From NCBI GenBank assembly GCA_937942365.1, contig CALDFB010000155.1, positions 1 to 34,187 on the forward strand: DNA of 34,187 nt, read 5' to 3'. A program made the position numbers and the translations under genes. The stretch comes from an uncultured Marinicella sp. (lineage in GTDB: Bacteria > Pseudomonadota > Gammaproteobacteria > Xanthomonadales > Marinicellaceae). This document shows, piece by piece, positions 8,689-16,320 of this stretch. How positions within the stretch are numbered: the first letter of the stretch is position 1; the number at the start of each line of letters is the position of its first letter. The notes beneath the pieces were generated by a model. That model made no database searches. It was given only the letters and a program-made list of their open reading frames with translations, and was not told the origin of the DNA.

Positions 8689-9884
8689 AAAGATTGTTGA
8701 TGTTGATGTTGATTTTATTAGTTAAGTTTGAGTATTCAGAAGCCATGAGTAATGTGACTTGTGTAGGAGATGAAACATATGTTGCCTGGCCTGATTCAAC
8801 TAACCCTGTATGGGAAATGTGTTATCTATCCCCTAATAACAGTTCTTATGCTGAAGGTTCGGGTTTAGAAATTAGGTATGTACACTTCAACGGTTACTTG
8901 GCTATTGAAAGATCACACACTCCTTTGGTTTTTGCAAATTACACCAATGGTACATGTTACAGGGACTGGAAAGATGAAAATTCAAGTTTTATCGCTGCCA
9001 GTGGGGTGGATAACCCCACTCAGTCAGCAATAACAACTTGTGATGCATCAACAGACCCAAGCACCCCCGTTTTTAATTGCCCTTTTGGATTGATGGGCGA
9101 TTGTGTCACAGGCGTTCAGGTTGAAAAGTATGATGATCGTTTGGTCTTAACGACGAATTTTTCTGCCGCTTGGTATAAATACACGGGTCGCTATATTTTT
9201 CATGCAGATGGTAGAATCCAACCAAGATTTGGGTATGCAAACAATAATGGTACGCTACAAAATGTTGAGCATTGGCATCACAGTTATTGGCGCATTAATT
9301 TCGATATTGATGGCATGTTAAATGATAAAGTGTATGTAACTGATCAAGCAGGTGAAATTGAGCAAACCACTGAGTTTTCAGACTTTAGAGAATTGTTTAA
9401 TGCCACCAATGATACCAGCACTTATGCAGATGAGGTGACTTGGTTGATTAAAGACTCAATTACCGATCGTGGTTATAGAGTAGTTGCGGGACAAGGCGGT
9501 GTATCTGCAAATGGTGGTATTGATGATTATGATGTTATAGCTGACGAGAGTGGGGCTGGTTTTCATGAAATAGATGTTATGGCATCTAGATATAAGTTAT
9601 TTTCTAATGGAATGCCTGAATATGGTGATGTCAGTACATCTAGTTTAAGTGATTGTCGAATGCGTCATGAAAACATAATTGGTATTCCAGGTAGTGGCAG
9701 TAATGAACCAGAAAGTTTAGTAGGAGAAGATGTGGTTTTTTGGTATCGTGGAGCAGTTAATGATGTACCAGTCAGCCAAGGTGGCGCCGCATTGCTATGC
9801 AAAACTTCTGGGCCAACCTTTTACCCTGTTGGAGATTGGGGACTTGTCGATTCAGATTTGATATTTGAAAGTGGCTTTGAATAA
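8685..9884 (+). CDS. Secreted copper-amine-oxidase-like protein with altered active site
   Basis: A 399-residue exported protein (signal peptide about residues 1-20). Several stretches line up with the catalytic domain of copper amine oxidases as I recall it. H196-W-H198 is followed by 12 residues to IDG, as in the HxH copper ligands before LDM-x-IDG. FHADGRI matches the segment after the topaquinone site, and DVVFWYRGAVNDVP matches the region that normally reads VLWxxxGxTHxPRxED. The cofactor motif T-x-x-N-Y-D/E is not intact: W163-Y164-K165 occupies the place, so a tyrosine remains without its Asn and acidic partners. The third copper-ligand histidine appears lost (N/D instead). Activity as a classical amine oxidase is therefore doubtful. 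The protein ends in DLIFESGFE, a short tail discussed separately. The gene is followed by a strong terminator. Confidence 0.62.
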   Translation: MKRLLMLMLILLVKFEYSEAMSNVTCVGDETYVAWPDSTNPVWEMCYLSPNNSSYAEGSGLEIRYVHFNGYLAIERSHTPLVFANYTNGTCYRDWKDENSSFIAASGVDNPTQSAITTCDASTDPSTPVFNCPFGLMGDCVTGVQVEKYDDRLVLTTNFSAAWYKYTGRYIFHADGRIQPRFGYANNNGTLQNVEHWHHSYWRINFDIDGMLNDKVYVTDQAGEIEQTTEFSDFRELFNATNDTSTYADEVTWLIKDSITDRGYRVVAGQGGVSANGGIDDYDVIADESGAGFHEIDVMASRYKLFSNGMPEYGDVSTSSLSDCRMRHENIIGIPGSGSNEPESLVGEDVVFWYRGAVNDVPVSQGGAALLCKTSGPTFYPVGDWGLVDSDLIFESGFE

Positions 9885-9905
9885 GTCAATTCAATACATT
9901 CTTGT

Positions 9906-9936
9906 AAAAGCCCTTATATCAGAGGGCTTTTTTTTT
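9906..9936 (+). terminator. Rho-independent terminator after the cytochrome unit
   Basis: AAAAGCCCT (9906-9914) pairs with AGGGCTTTT (9923-9931) around an eight-base loop, running into nine consecutive T (9928-9936). It closes the three-gene unit that begins at 6235. Confidence 0.9.
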
Positions 9937-9963
9937 GCCTGAAATAATTGATATGATATATAC

Positions 9964-10788
9964 ATGATATTTAATACCCATCAATTCAAAGCACCACTGG
10001 TTAACTACATTGAATCCATGTTTCATTTTAATGGATTTATGCCGGATCATTCCATAGAGCGAGTTGTCCCTACTGGTCATGTGTTTATTATTTTTGAATT
10101 AGATGGTATGAAACGCAACACTTTTGATAACGAAACGCTGAAGCCTTTAGCAGATTTCGAAAAAGTATGGGTTTCTGGTGTGCATAAAAACTATTTGTCA
10201 ATTTCTGCACACGATGATTCTGAGATGTTTGTTATTCAATTCAAACCTCATGGTGCTTTTCCATTTGTTCATCAGTTCATTGGAGAATTGAATGATGTTG
10301 TGATTCCAGCCGAAGAAGTATTTGGACAAGAAATACTTGAATTACACCAAATAATTAAAACTGCGTCCACTTCAGAAGAAAAATTTTCTAAAGGTGAGAC
10401 TTGGTTGATTGAGCGCTTCGATCAAACAATGGTCCCTACAGATGCTTTGGTTGATTTATTGTCAGAATTAGATAAACAGCCAGTGGTTAAATATCAGGAA
10501 GTCATTGATGGATATCCACATACACAGAAGCATTTAATCGATCAATTTAAAAAATACATAGGCCTTACACCTAAGTATTACCAAAGAATGCGTCGTTTCA
10601 ATGGGATTTTACAACACATACAAAACAAACAATACTTGAACTGGCCTGATGTGGCTTTAGAGTGTGGTTATACAGATCAGTCACACTTCATCAAAGAATT
10701 TCGTCATTTTTCTGGTTTCAATCCAACCGAGTTTTTCCAGCATGACTATCAAAATGAAGAACCTAACTTTTTTCCAATAGACAAGTAA
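9964..10788 (+). CDS. AraC/XylS family transcriptional regulator
   Basis: A 274-residue one-component regulator. The N-terminal two thirds (VPTGHVFIIFEL, FKPHGAFPFVHQF) resemble the cupin-like DUF6597-type sensor domain found in many AraC proteins. The C-terminal 100 residues carry the paired helix-turn-helix region, with QKHLIDQFKKYIGLTPKYY in the first and WPDVALECGYTDQSHFIKEF plus the terminal GFNPTEFF in the second. The ligand is unknown. It is a single gene isolated by the terminator upstream; the small membrane gene 75 bases downstream could be its target, but nothing in the sequence proves that. Confidence 0.88.
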   Translation: MIFNTHQFKAPLVNYIESMFHFNGFMPDHSIERVVPTGHVFIIFELDGMKRNTFDNETLKPLADFEKVWVSGVHKNYLSISAHDDSEMFVIQFKPHGAFPFVHQFIGELNDVVIPAEEVFGQEILELHQIIKTASTSEEKFSKGETWLIERFDQTMVPTDALVDLLSELDKQPVVKYQEVIDGYPHTQKHLIDQFKKYIGLTPKYYQRMRRFNGILQHIQNKQYLNWPDVALECGYTDQSHFIKEFRHFSGFNPTEFFQHDYQNEEPNFFPIDK

Positions 10789-10863
10789 TTGCCTGCCAGG
10801 TTAATTTTTTACTATAAGTGCTGAGTTAATTTTAATACATTGATGTTTTTTTAATTGGATCAG

Positions 10864-11280
10864 ATGATGGATTTAGTGATGTCATTCAGTCAGCTTAATT
10901 GGCTGGCAGTTATAGCGGCTACAGTGGTCGGTTTTTTCTTTCTGGGCGGATTATGGTATGGGCCTTTATTCGGAAAGGCCTGGATGAGTGGTTTTGGTTT
11001 TTCAGAGGCAGATCTAGCTAAGCGAAATATGGTAAAAGTATTCGGTTTGTCTTTCTTGTTGGCTTTTATTGCAGCATTTAATTTGGCCATGTTTATTGGG
11101 GCTGAAGCAGGCTTGGTGGTTGGCGTTTTAGCAGGGTTTTTTGCTGGATTTGGTTGGGTAGCCACATTTTTGGGTATACTTTATTTATTTGAAAAAAGGT
11201 CGTTAAAAATATTTGTAATCAATGCAGGTTATTGTGTGTTGTCCTTAACATTGATGGGAGCTATTTTAGGGATCATGTAA
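10864..11280 (+). CDS. DUF1761 family small membrane protein
   Basis: About 138 residues with four predicted membrane helices. The first helix contains FFLGGLWYGPLFGKAWM, the characteristic pattern of DUF1761 proteins, followed by the second helix (SFLLAFIAAFNLAMFIG), a glycine-rich third helix (GVLAGFFAGFGWVATFLGILY) and a short last helix. The function of the family is unknown. A TTG at 10855 would add three residues, but the tandem ATGs at 10864 and 10867 are more likely starts; no good ribosome binding site marks any of them. Confidence 0.82.
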   Translation: MMDLVMSFSQLNWLAVIAATVVGFFFLGGLWYGPLFGKAWMSGFGFSEADLAKRNMVKVFGLSFLLAFIAAFNLAMFIGAEAGLVVGVLAGFFAGFGWVATFLGILYLFEKRSLKIFVINAGYCVLSLTLMGAILGIM

Positions 11281-11323
11281 AGTCACAGCGAATTGATTGA
11301 AATGAGATGAATGAGGTTGGAAA

Positions 11324-11854
11324 ATGGAAAAAGGTTTAAAAGAAAAAACAGGTAAAGATTTAAAGCATTGGATCAAAGTGGTTAAGCAGTCAGGTTTAGA
11401 CAAACATAAGGGGATGATTGATTTCCTGAAAACAGTACATGGTTTTACCTATGGTTATGCAAATTTTGTGGCTCATAAAACCAGAGAGTCTGATGCTGCA
11501 TCACATGATGCTGAAGATTTGGTCAAAGAACAATATAGAGGTAAAGAAGGTCTTAAGCCCATTTATGAAAAACTATTGACAGAAATTCTGACATTGGGCG
11601 ATGACATCACTGTCACACCTAAAAAGACAGCTGTTAGTTTTATCCGTAAACATCAGTTTGTTTTGATTAAGCCAGCCACTAAAACAAGAATCGATTTGGG
11701 GCTAAAATTAAAAAATAAAGCCAGTAAAGGAAGGTTGGGTGATTCAGGGCCGTTTGGAAGTATGTGTACTCACCGTATACAGATCAAAGACATTACTGAA
11801 GTTGATGATGAATTGATGAGTTGGATTAACGAGGCTTATCAGAAATCGGTTTAA
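11324..11854 (+). CDS. DUF4287 and DUF5655 domain protein
   Basis: A 176-residue cytosolic protein. The N-terminal 60 residues (TGKDLKHWIKVVKQSGLDKHKG, then FLKTVHGFTYGYANFVAHK) match the DUF4287 helical domain, and the C-terminal half from about residue 75 (GLKPIYEKLLTEILTLGDDI, FVLIKPATKTRIDLGLKL) matches DUF5655, a small alpha/beta domain also found near restriction-like and YdhG-like proteins. No enzymatic function is established for this combination. The ATG follows a GAGG ribosome binding site. Confidence 0.85.
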   Translation: MEKGLKEKTGKDLKHWIKVVKQSGLDKHKGMIDFLKTVHGFTYGYANFVAHKTRESDAASHDAEDLVKEQYRGKEGLKPIYEKLLTEILTLGDDITVTPKKTAVSFIRKHQFVLIKPATKTRIDLGLKLKNKASKGRLGDSGPFGSMCTHRIQIKDITEVDDELMSWINEAYQKSV

Positions 11855-11878
11855 AGTGTACTTTGGGTTTGAAAAAAT

Positions 11879-11953
11879 TGGTGGACACGACTGGGATTGA
11901 ACCAGTGACCCCCTCGATGTCAACGAGGTGCTCTCCCGCTGAGCTACGCGTCC
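11879..11953 (-). tRNA. tRNA-Val (anticodon GAC), CCA encoded
   Basis: On the minus strand a full cloverleaf of 75 bases can be folded. The acceptor stem GGACGCG pairs with CGTGTCC (one G-U pair). The D arm reads GCTCAGCGGGAGAGC. The anticodon stem CCTCG/CGAGG encloses the loop TTGACAT, giving anticodon GAC (valine GUC codon). The T arm is ACTGG-TTCAATC-CCAGT. The discriminator base is A and the terminal CCA is encoded at 11881-11879. It lies antisense to the short gap after the DUF4287 gene. Confidence 0.96.
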
Positions 11954-11970
11954 ACTTGAACTTCATTGAA

Positions 11971-11998
11971 TAAAAAAACAAAGCCCTGATCAGGGCTT
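11971..11998 (-). terminator. Rho-independent terminator after the PDZ gene
   Basis: The perfect 18-base palindrome AAGCCCTGATCAGGGCTT (11981-11998) is followed on the minus strand by TGTTTTTTTA (11980-11971). It sits between the sigma/anti-sigma/PDZ unit and the tRNA and reads toward the tRNA. The plus-strand tail is only moderately T-rich, so action on the plus strand is less likely. Confidence 0.8.
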
Positions 11999-12017
11999 CG
12001 TTCATTCAAGATGGCGT

Positions 12018-12047
12018 ATTCTATCAAAATAAAGAATACAAAGGCAA
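12018..12047 (-). promoter_or_regulatory. Candidate promoter for tRNA-Val
   Basis: On the minus strand TTGCCT (12047-12042) and TAGAAT (12023-12018) are 18 bases apart, downstream of the PDZ gene and upstream of the tRNA. If this is the tRNA promoter, the terminator-like palindrome lies inside its leader. Confidence 0.35.
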
Positions 12048-12077
12048 TGCCTAAGTTATAGAAGTTAAATTCTGTAC

Positions 12078-13361
12078 TTAAGATTCTAAATAAATGGTTT
12101 CTTTTTCACGGATGATTTCTATTTCAAATGACTCATCAAATTTGAAACCAGACATTATTTTCACCACATCTTTGGGTGAGTTGACATCCTCGCCATTGAT
12201 GGCTTGAATCACGTCACCGTCTTTTAAACCCAGTTTGTTATTTTGATCAACCTCTAAAACCAGGACTCCTTCAGTGGTTCCAAAGTATTTGCCTAATGAT
12301 TCAGTTACTGTAGAAAAGTGGTGGTTTTTTCCTAGCCATTGATTCATTTTGCTGCCAGAAAAAAAGTAGGCATCTGCATCACCAGTGGTCACAACTCTGA
12401 TATCTTGTTCACCAAAGCCATCAATCATTTTTCCGAGGTGTTCAACGTCTACGTGAAGACCTTCAAACATTTCATTCATGCCATTGGAGTTGAAAGTGAA
12501 TTGATCTCCTGATTTTGAAAACCAATTATTGTCGGTGTTCATGTGCATGATAACGTCAGGACTGTTGACCATTCTGGCCTCAACCCCTAGCACCAGTTCA
12601 TTGTCACCGCGCTTGATTGCTATATCGCTGATGTCACCCACTTCCTTATCAAAGCCAATGAATTCTGTTAAACCAAGACCTCCTTTGGCGGTACTTTGTC
12701 CATCTATTGATACGATCAAATCACCTTTGGTTAAACCTGCATCGGCAGCGCCACTGTCAGGCACCACAGAGACTATTTTCCAGCCATCATCTTCTACGGA
12801 TGCCATGAATCCTAAGCGAGGCTTGTCTTCGTGGATACGAGAGAATTGACTGTCCAGTTTGATGACTTTTCTGTGCATGTCAGCATCCACATCAATGCCA
12901 TGCTTTTCCATGATGTCGTCTATCAGTGAATTGATGTCGGTATTTGCCTCAACATCAAACATTTCTTCTATGGTTTCAGTTTCACCGTTTTCAGATTTGA
13001 TCAGTGTAACGGTCGCTTTACCGTTGTTCACGTTAAGGTTTACATTGTTGTTCTTTTGTAACCAAATCTTGTCTTTGCCATAATGATCAATATTGATATG
13101 ATCTGTATCTTCGTCGATCCCGTGTTTGTCTAGAATATCTTGGACAATAGCATCGATATCACCTTCATCTGTGACAGTAAACGTTTCTTTAAAGGTTTTG
13201 ACGTTGCCATCGGCTAACTTGACTATAGTAACTTTACCTTCATTGTCTTCAACATTGACCTTGATTTTTGTTGCTGATTTTTCAGCCAAGCCATTGGCGC
13301 TAAAGGCCATGAGGCTGGTTAACATCAAAGTTGATATTGTGTTTTTAAAATTGAATTTCAT
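12078..13361 (-). CDS. Exported protein with duplicated N-terminal module and two PDZ domains
   Basis: The protein has 427 residues and a signal peptide (MKFNFKNTISTLMLTSLMAF, cleavage about residue 26). The start ATG at 13361 has a good ribosome binding site (AGGTG, 8 bases upstream). An in-frame upstream Met (13490) would overlap the preceding gene and hide the signal peptide, so it was not used. Residues 32-92 and 107-168 are a tandem duplication: each has a beta-rich part and ends in a helix with DI-x2-KHGID. PDZ1 spans about 182-262 (RLGFMASV, GAADAGLTKGDLIVSIDGQS) and PDZ2 about 355-425 (LGLKDGDVIQAINGEDV). No protease domain is present, so it is not DegP or DegS. It is the last gene of the ECF sigma unit and may present unfolded or misassembled envelope proteins to a sensor; that is inference. 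Confidence 0.8.
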   Translation of the reverse strand: MKFNFKNTISTLMLTSLMAFSANGLAEKSATKIKVNVEDNEGKVTIVKLADGNVKTFKETFTVTDEGDIDAIVQDILDKHGIDEDTDHINIDHYGKDKIWLQKNNNVNLNVNNGKATVTLIKSENGETETIEEMFDVEANTDINSLIDDIMEKHGIDVDADMHRKVIKLDSQFSRIHEDKPRLGFMASVEDDGWKIVSVVPDSGAADAGLTKGDLIVSIDGQSTAKGGLGLTEFIGFDKEVGDISDIAIKRGDNELVLGVEARMVNSPDVIMHMNTDNNWFSKSGDQFTFNSNGMNEMFEGLHVDVEHLGKMIDGFGEQDIRVVTTGDADAYFFSGSKMNQWLGKNHHFSTVTESLGKYFGTTEGVLVLEVDQNNKLGLKDGDVIQAINGEDVNSPKDVVKIMSGFKFDESFEIEIIREKETIYLES

Positions 13362-13380
13362 GTATTCACCTGTATTAAAT

Positions 13381-13866
13381 TTAAATAACTTGTTTTGGGG
13401 CTTGTGGTTTATATTTTTTATGTAATGCCACAAGGTCGTCGAGAATTTCGAGCTTGGCATGCAGCAACTCGAGTTTTTGGTCGGTTTCATCGGTTTGCGC
13501 GATATTTAGATCCAATTGGTCCAACCAGTTTTCCATAGAAATCATTTTTTCCAAGATGGGTGAGCCCGGTTCTGAGTGGTTAATCACTTCGTTACGGACT
13601 ACATACTCAATCATGGCAATCTTTTCAGTCAATAATTCTAATTGTGCTGATTGATTGATATTTGAATGGTTGTTGTTGAAATGAGGTGATTGCCACAACA
13701 TGATGGCAGCCAGAATGGTTGCAGCGATTGCAGGAATTCGAAAACTTTGTTTTCTTCTGTGCTGATGGACTTGATCCATGATGGCATCAAAACCGTCATT
13801 TTTCGGTTCTACTTGCGGTTGCTGATTCAAGTATTCATGCACAGATTGGTCACAGGCTTTTTTCAT
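13381..13866 (-). CDS. Putative membrane anti-sigma factor
   Basis: A 161-residue protein: a short N-terminal cytoplasmic part (about 40 residues), one membrane helix (IPAIAATILAAIMLW, about 44-58) and a periplasmic domain rich in helices and heptad-like leucine spacing (KIAMIEYVVR, KLELLHAKLEILDDL), likely a coiled coil. It lacks the HxxxCxxC zinc motif of ZAS anti-sigma factors. The call as anti-sigma factor rests on topology and position: it overlaps the sigma gene by 17 bases and is followed 19 bases later by the exported PDZ protein. It could alternatively be another regulatory membrane protein of the same circuit. Confidence 0.65.
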   Translation of the reverse strand: MKKACDQSVHEYLNQQPQVEPKNDGFDAIMDQVHQHRRKQSFRIPAIAATILAAIMLWQSPHFNNNHSNINQSAQLELLTEKIAMIEYVVRNEVINHSEPGSPILEKMISMENWLDQLDLNIAQTDETDQKLELLHAKLEILDDLVALHKKYKPQAPKQVI

Positions 13867-14401
13867 GATGTACCTCTTGATTTTGGAGCCACTTGGATAA
13901 CAGTTGCTTACTTCTGGCTAGTTGTGATTTAGAAAAACTGGCAGACATTTTATAGAGGTCCGCAATCTCAACATGGGTCATTCCTTCGACTTCATAAAGC
14001 CATAACACTGAACGTGATAGTGGTGGTAATTTGGCCAACATTAAATTCAAATCGTGCTGATAATCATATTCAATTTTTTGTTTATGATCTGTTTGCTCTT
14101 GGGATTCGATGGTTAATTGTTGGTGATTTTTTTTGATTTGATCCAGGCATTGGTTCACAACAATCCTTCGCAACCAAAACCCAAAAGCTGATTTGCCAGA
14201 CCATTGGGTGATTTTCTGAAATGCTATGATGAAACTATTTTGCATCACATCTTGCGCATCATCTATATTTTGTAACATGCGAAATGCTAAATTATATACA
14301 GGTGTTGAAAAGGTGTCATAAACATGACGACAAGCTTGTTGTTGACCCCTTAAGACCTGTTTTTTTGTGATGTCAGTAATGTTTTGATTAAAGTAGCTCA
14401 A
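13850..14401 (-). CDS. ECF-type RNA polymerase sigma factor
   Basis: The 183-residue protein has region 2 (YNLAFRMLQNIDDAQDVMQNSF, then FQKITQWSGKSAFGFWLRRI) and region 4 (LAKLPPLSRSVLWLYEVEG, then the helix-turn-helix MTHVEIADLYKMSASFSKSQLARSKQLL). It belongs to the RpoE-like ECF group, which usually switches on an envelope-stress or metabolite regulon once a partner anti-sigma factor lets go. The first in-frame start is TTG at 14401, preceded by an in-frame stop; no convincing ribosome binding site is seen. The anti-sigma candidate gene overlaps its end by 17 bases. Its own promoter was not resolved. Confidence 0.9.
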   Translation of the reverse strand: MSYFNQNITDITKKQVLRGQQQACRHVYDTFSTPVYNLAFRMLQNIDDAQDVMQNSFIIAFQKITQWSGKSAFGFWLRRIVVNQCLDQIKKNHQQLTIESQEQTDHKQKIEYDYQHDLNLMLAKLPPLSRSVLWLYEVEGMTHVEIADLYKMSASFSKSQLARSKQLLSKWLQNQEVHHEKSL

Positions 14402-14472
14402 AATATTTCGTTGCCAAATTTATTTTAATATACCTAATAAGACGCCAATTTAGGGCAAAGGGTCGCAGTTAA

Positions 14473-15549
14473 TTATAAATATTGCTGAAATTGTTCGATA
14501 AAATGTTTGGTGTCAAAGATTTCTGCTCTGGCCTCGCAATTTTTGCGCATAGCGACCAAGCGGTTATTTTCTATCCGAGAAACGGTGTCGATGAGGTTAT
14601 TAATCAAGTTGTTGTTATCAATATAGAATCCTGTTTCTTGATCAACCACAGATTCCAGTAAGCCACCATGATCTGAACATAACACTGGTTTGCCAGCTGA
14701 CATGGATTCAACAGGTGACATGCCAAAATCTTCATCAACAGGGAGGTAAATGGTGGCCAAACAATGACCTAATAAATCAAGCAGTTCTTTTTCATTGAGC
14801 CAACCTGTAAAACTGATATTGGGACTGTTTGAAGCCAGTTTTTTTAATTCAGTTGTCATCTGTCCACCGGATGCCACCACCAGTTTTTTCTCAGGCATCT
14901 GTTTGAAAGCTTTGATAATGGCATCTATTCTCTTGAGCTGATCATGCCTGGCTAAAGATAAATAATAATCTCCTGAGCCTTTCCACTTAAAATATTGGGT
15001 ATCACAGGGTGGGTATATGACATCGGCATCAATCCCCAGAGCTTTATGAATACGATCTTTAACATAGTTAGAATTGGTTAATATGACATCCATTGTTTTA
15101 ACGGCAGTTTCATATTGGGGTTTAAACCAACTGACCAACGCATTAAATAAGGGTCGTTTGAAGACATTAAGCTCAGCTGCATAGTACTCACATTTATCAT
15201 AGACAAAACGAGGTGGGGTGTGACAATAAAATATGTTTTTAGCATTGGGGTATTGGTTAACTGCTAATGGACTGGCCACACCACTGTATATGACGTGCTG
15301 ATAATGATTGTGTTTAGGCTGGTGTTTTTTAAATGCGCGTGCCAAACGCCAGGTTTTGATGCCGTGAATTGTACTGAGGGCATCAAGGTCGTGGACCTGA
15401 CCAGGTAAATGACTCAAGTCGAATGTATCATCACCAATATGTGCTGTGAGTAAATCTGCGCCTGTACCTTGGCATAAGGTTTGTATTAAGCGCTCGCCGC
15501 CACCTTTGATTTGGAAAAGATCGTGTATAACTTGAGTGGTGTTTGTCAT
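14473..15549 (-). CDS. Glycosyltransferase family 4
   Basis: A 358-residue GT4-type retaining glycosyltransferase of the GT-B fold. Visible features are the glycine-rich N-terminal loop (IKGGGERLIQ, about 14-23), FYCHTPPRFVYD in the acceptor side, DVIYPPCDTQYF at the domain border, LSLARHDQLKRID and the sugar-nucleotide signature EDFGMSPVESMSAGKPV, with the EX7E pair. The protein has no membrane segment and probably works at the cytoplasmic face on a lipid-linked glycan. It is transcribed divergently from the GT2 gene at 15640 and upstream (71 bases) of the ECF sigma gene on the same strand. The sugar specificity is unknown. Confidence 0.9.
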   Translation of the reverse strand: MTNTTQVIHDLFQIKGGGERLIQTLCQGTGADLLTAHIGDDTFDLSHLPGQVHDLDALSTIHGIKTWRLARAFKKHQPKHNHYQHVIYSGVASPLAVNQYPNAKNIFYCHTPPRFVYDKCEYYAAELNVFKRPLFNALVSWFKPQYETAVKTMDVILTNSNYVKDRIHKALGIDADVIYPPCDTQYFKWKGSGDYYLSLARHDQLKRIDAIIKAFKQMPEKKLVVASGGQMTTELKKLASNSPNISFTGWLNEKELLDLLGHCLATIYLPVDEDFGMSPVESMSAGKPVLCSDHGGLLESVVDQETGFYIDNNNLINNLIDTVSRIENNRLVAMRKNCEARAEIFDTKHFIEQFQQYL

Positions 15550-15639
15550 TGATGGGTAGTGAAAAAATTAAAAAAAAACACCACATAAGGGCGCAGTTGA
15601 TATATAACGTGTCCTCTATTTTAATTCATTATACTGTTC

Positions 15640-16320
15640 ATGAAGACACTTATTGTGATTCCTGCTTTTAACGAAGCGGAAAATCTCAAGCATTTAATTC
15701 CGCAGTTGTTAGATAAGGTTAGCCATGATGTTATTGTGGTTAATGATGCCAGCACAGATCAGACCGCCGAAGTGGTTGCTGATTTTGGCTTAAAATGTTT
15801 GACCTTACCATTGCAATTAGGGGCATGGGGTGCAACTCAGACTGGAATTAGGTATGCAGAAAAGTCAGGGTTTGGGCAAGTAATCACTATGGATGCTGAC
15901 GGCCAGCATTTGCCTCAAGAAGTAAATTCTTTGATGGATTTATATGAAAACACCCAAACCAATGTAGTGATTGGTACTTTTCCATCAAGGCTCAGTTACT
16001 TAAAAAAACTGGCTTGGAATTTTTTTAAACTACTTACACACATTAAAATAGAAGACTTAACTTCAGGATTTCGATTGTATGATAAAAAAGCCATCAAGGT
16101 TTTATCCTCTCGACAAGCCAGCATGTTAGATTATCAAGACGTAGGAGTCTTGTTGTTACTTTTAGGGGCAGGATTAACTATTAAGGAAGTTCCTGTTAAA
16201 ATGCATGATCGCAGTGACGGTAAATCTCGAGTATTCAGTTCCTGGTTAGTGGTTCTGAAGTATATGGTACAAACCACCACATTATGTATTGCCAATATGG
16301 GGAAGCGGACAGCTAAATGA
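15640..16320 (+). CDS. Glycosyltransferase family 2, polyprenyl-phosphate type
   Basis: A 226-residue GT2 (GT-A fold) protein. The N-terminus MKTLIVIPAFNEAENL and VVNDASTDQT form the nucleotide-sugar binding part. MDADGQHLPQEV carries the DxD metal site, and DLTSGFRLYDKKAI is typical of the dolichyl-phosphate mannose synthase-like branch. Such enzymes move a sugar onto polyprenyl phosphate. No C-terminal membrane helices are present. The stop overlaps the start of the DUF2304 gene (ATGA), an arrangement repeatedly seen for this enzyme class, which suggests that the small membrane protein anchors or partners it. Confidence 0.9.
   Translation: MKTLIVIPAFNEAENLKHLIPQLLDKVSHDVIVVNDASTDQTAEVVADFGLKCLTLPLQLGAWGATQTGIRYAEKSGFGQVITMDADGQHLPQEVNSLMDLYENTQTNVVIGTFPSRLSYLKKLAWNFFKLLTHIKIEDLTSGFRLYDKKAIKVLSSRQASMLDYQDVGVLLLLLGAGLTIKEVPVKMHDRSDGKSRVFSSWLVVLKYMVQTTTLCIANMGKRTAK

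Noticed and set aside
12529-13425. Several plus-strand reading frames opposite the PDZ gene
   Set aside because: They are serine- and threonine-rich shadows of the minus-strand gene, with no ribosome binding sites or family features.
13362-13490. N-terminal extension of the PDZ protein to 13490
   Set aside because: It would overlap the anti-sigma gene by more than 100 bases and bury the signal peptide. The ATG at 13361 has a proper ribosome binding site.
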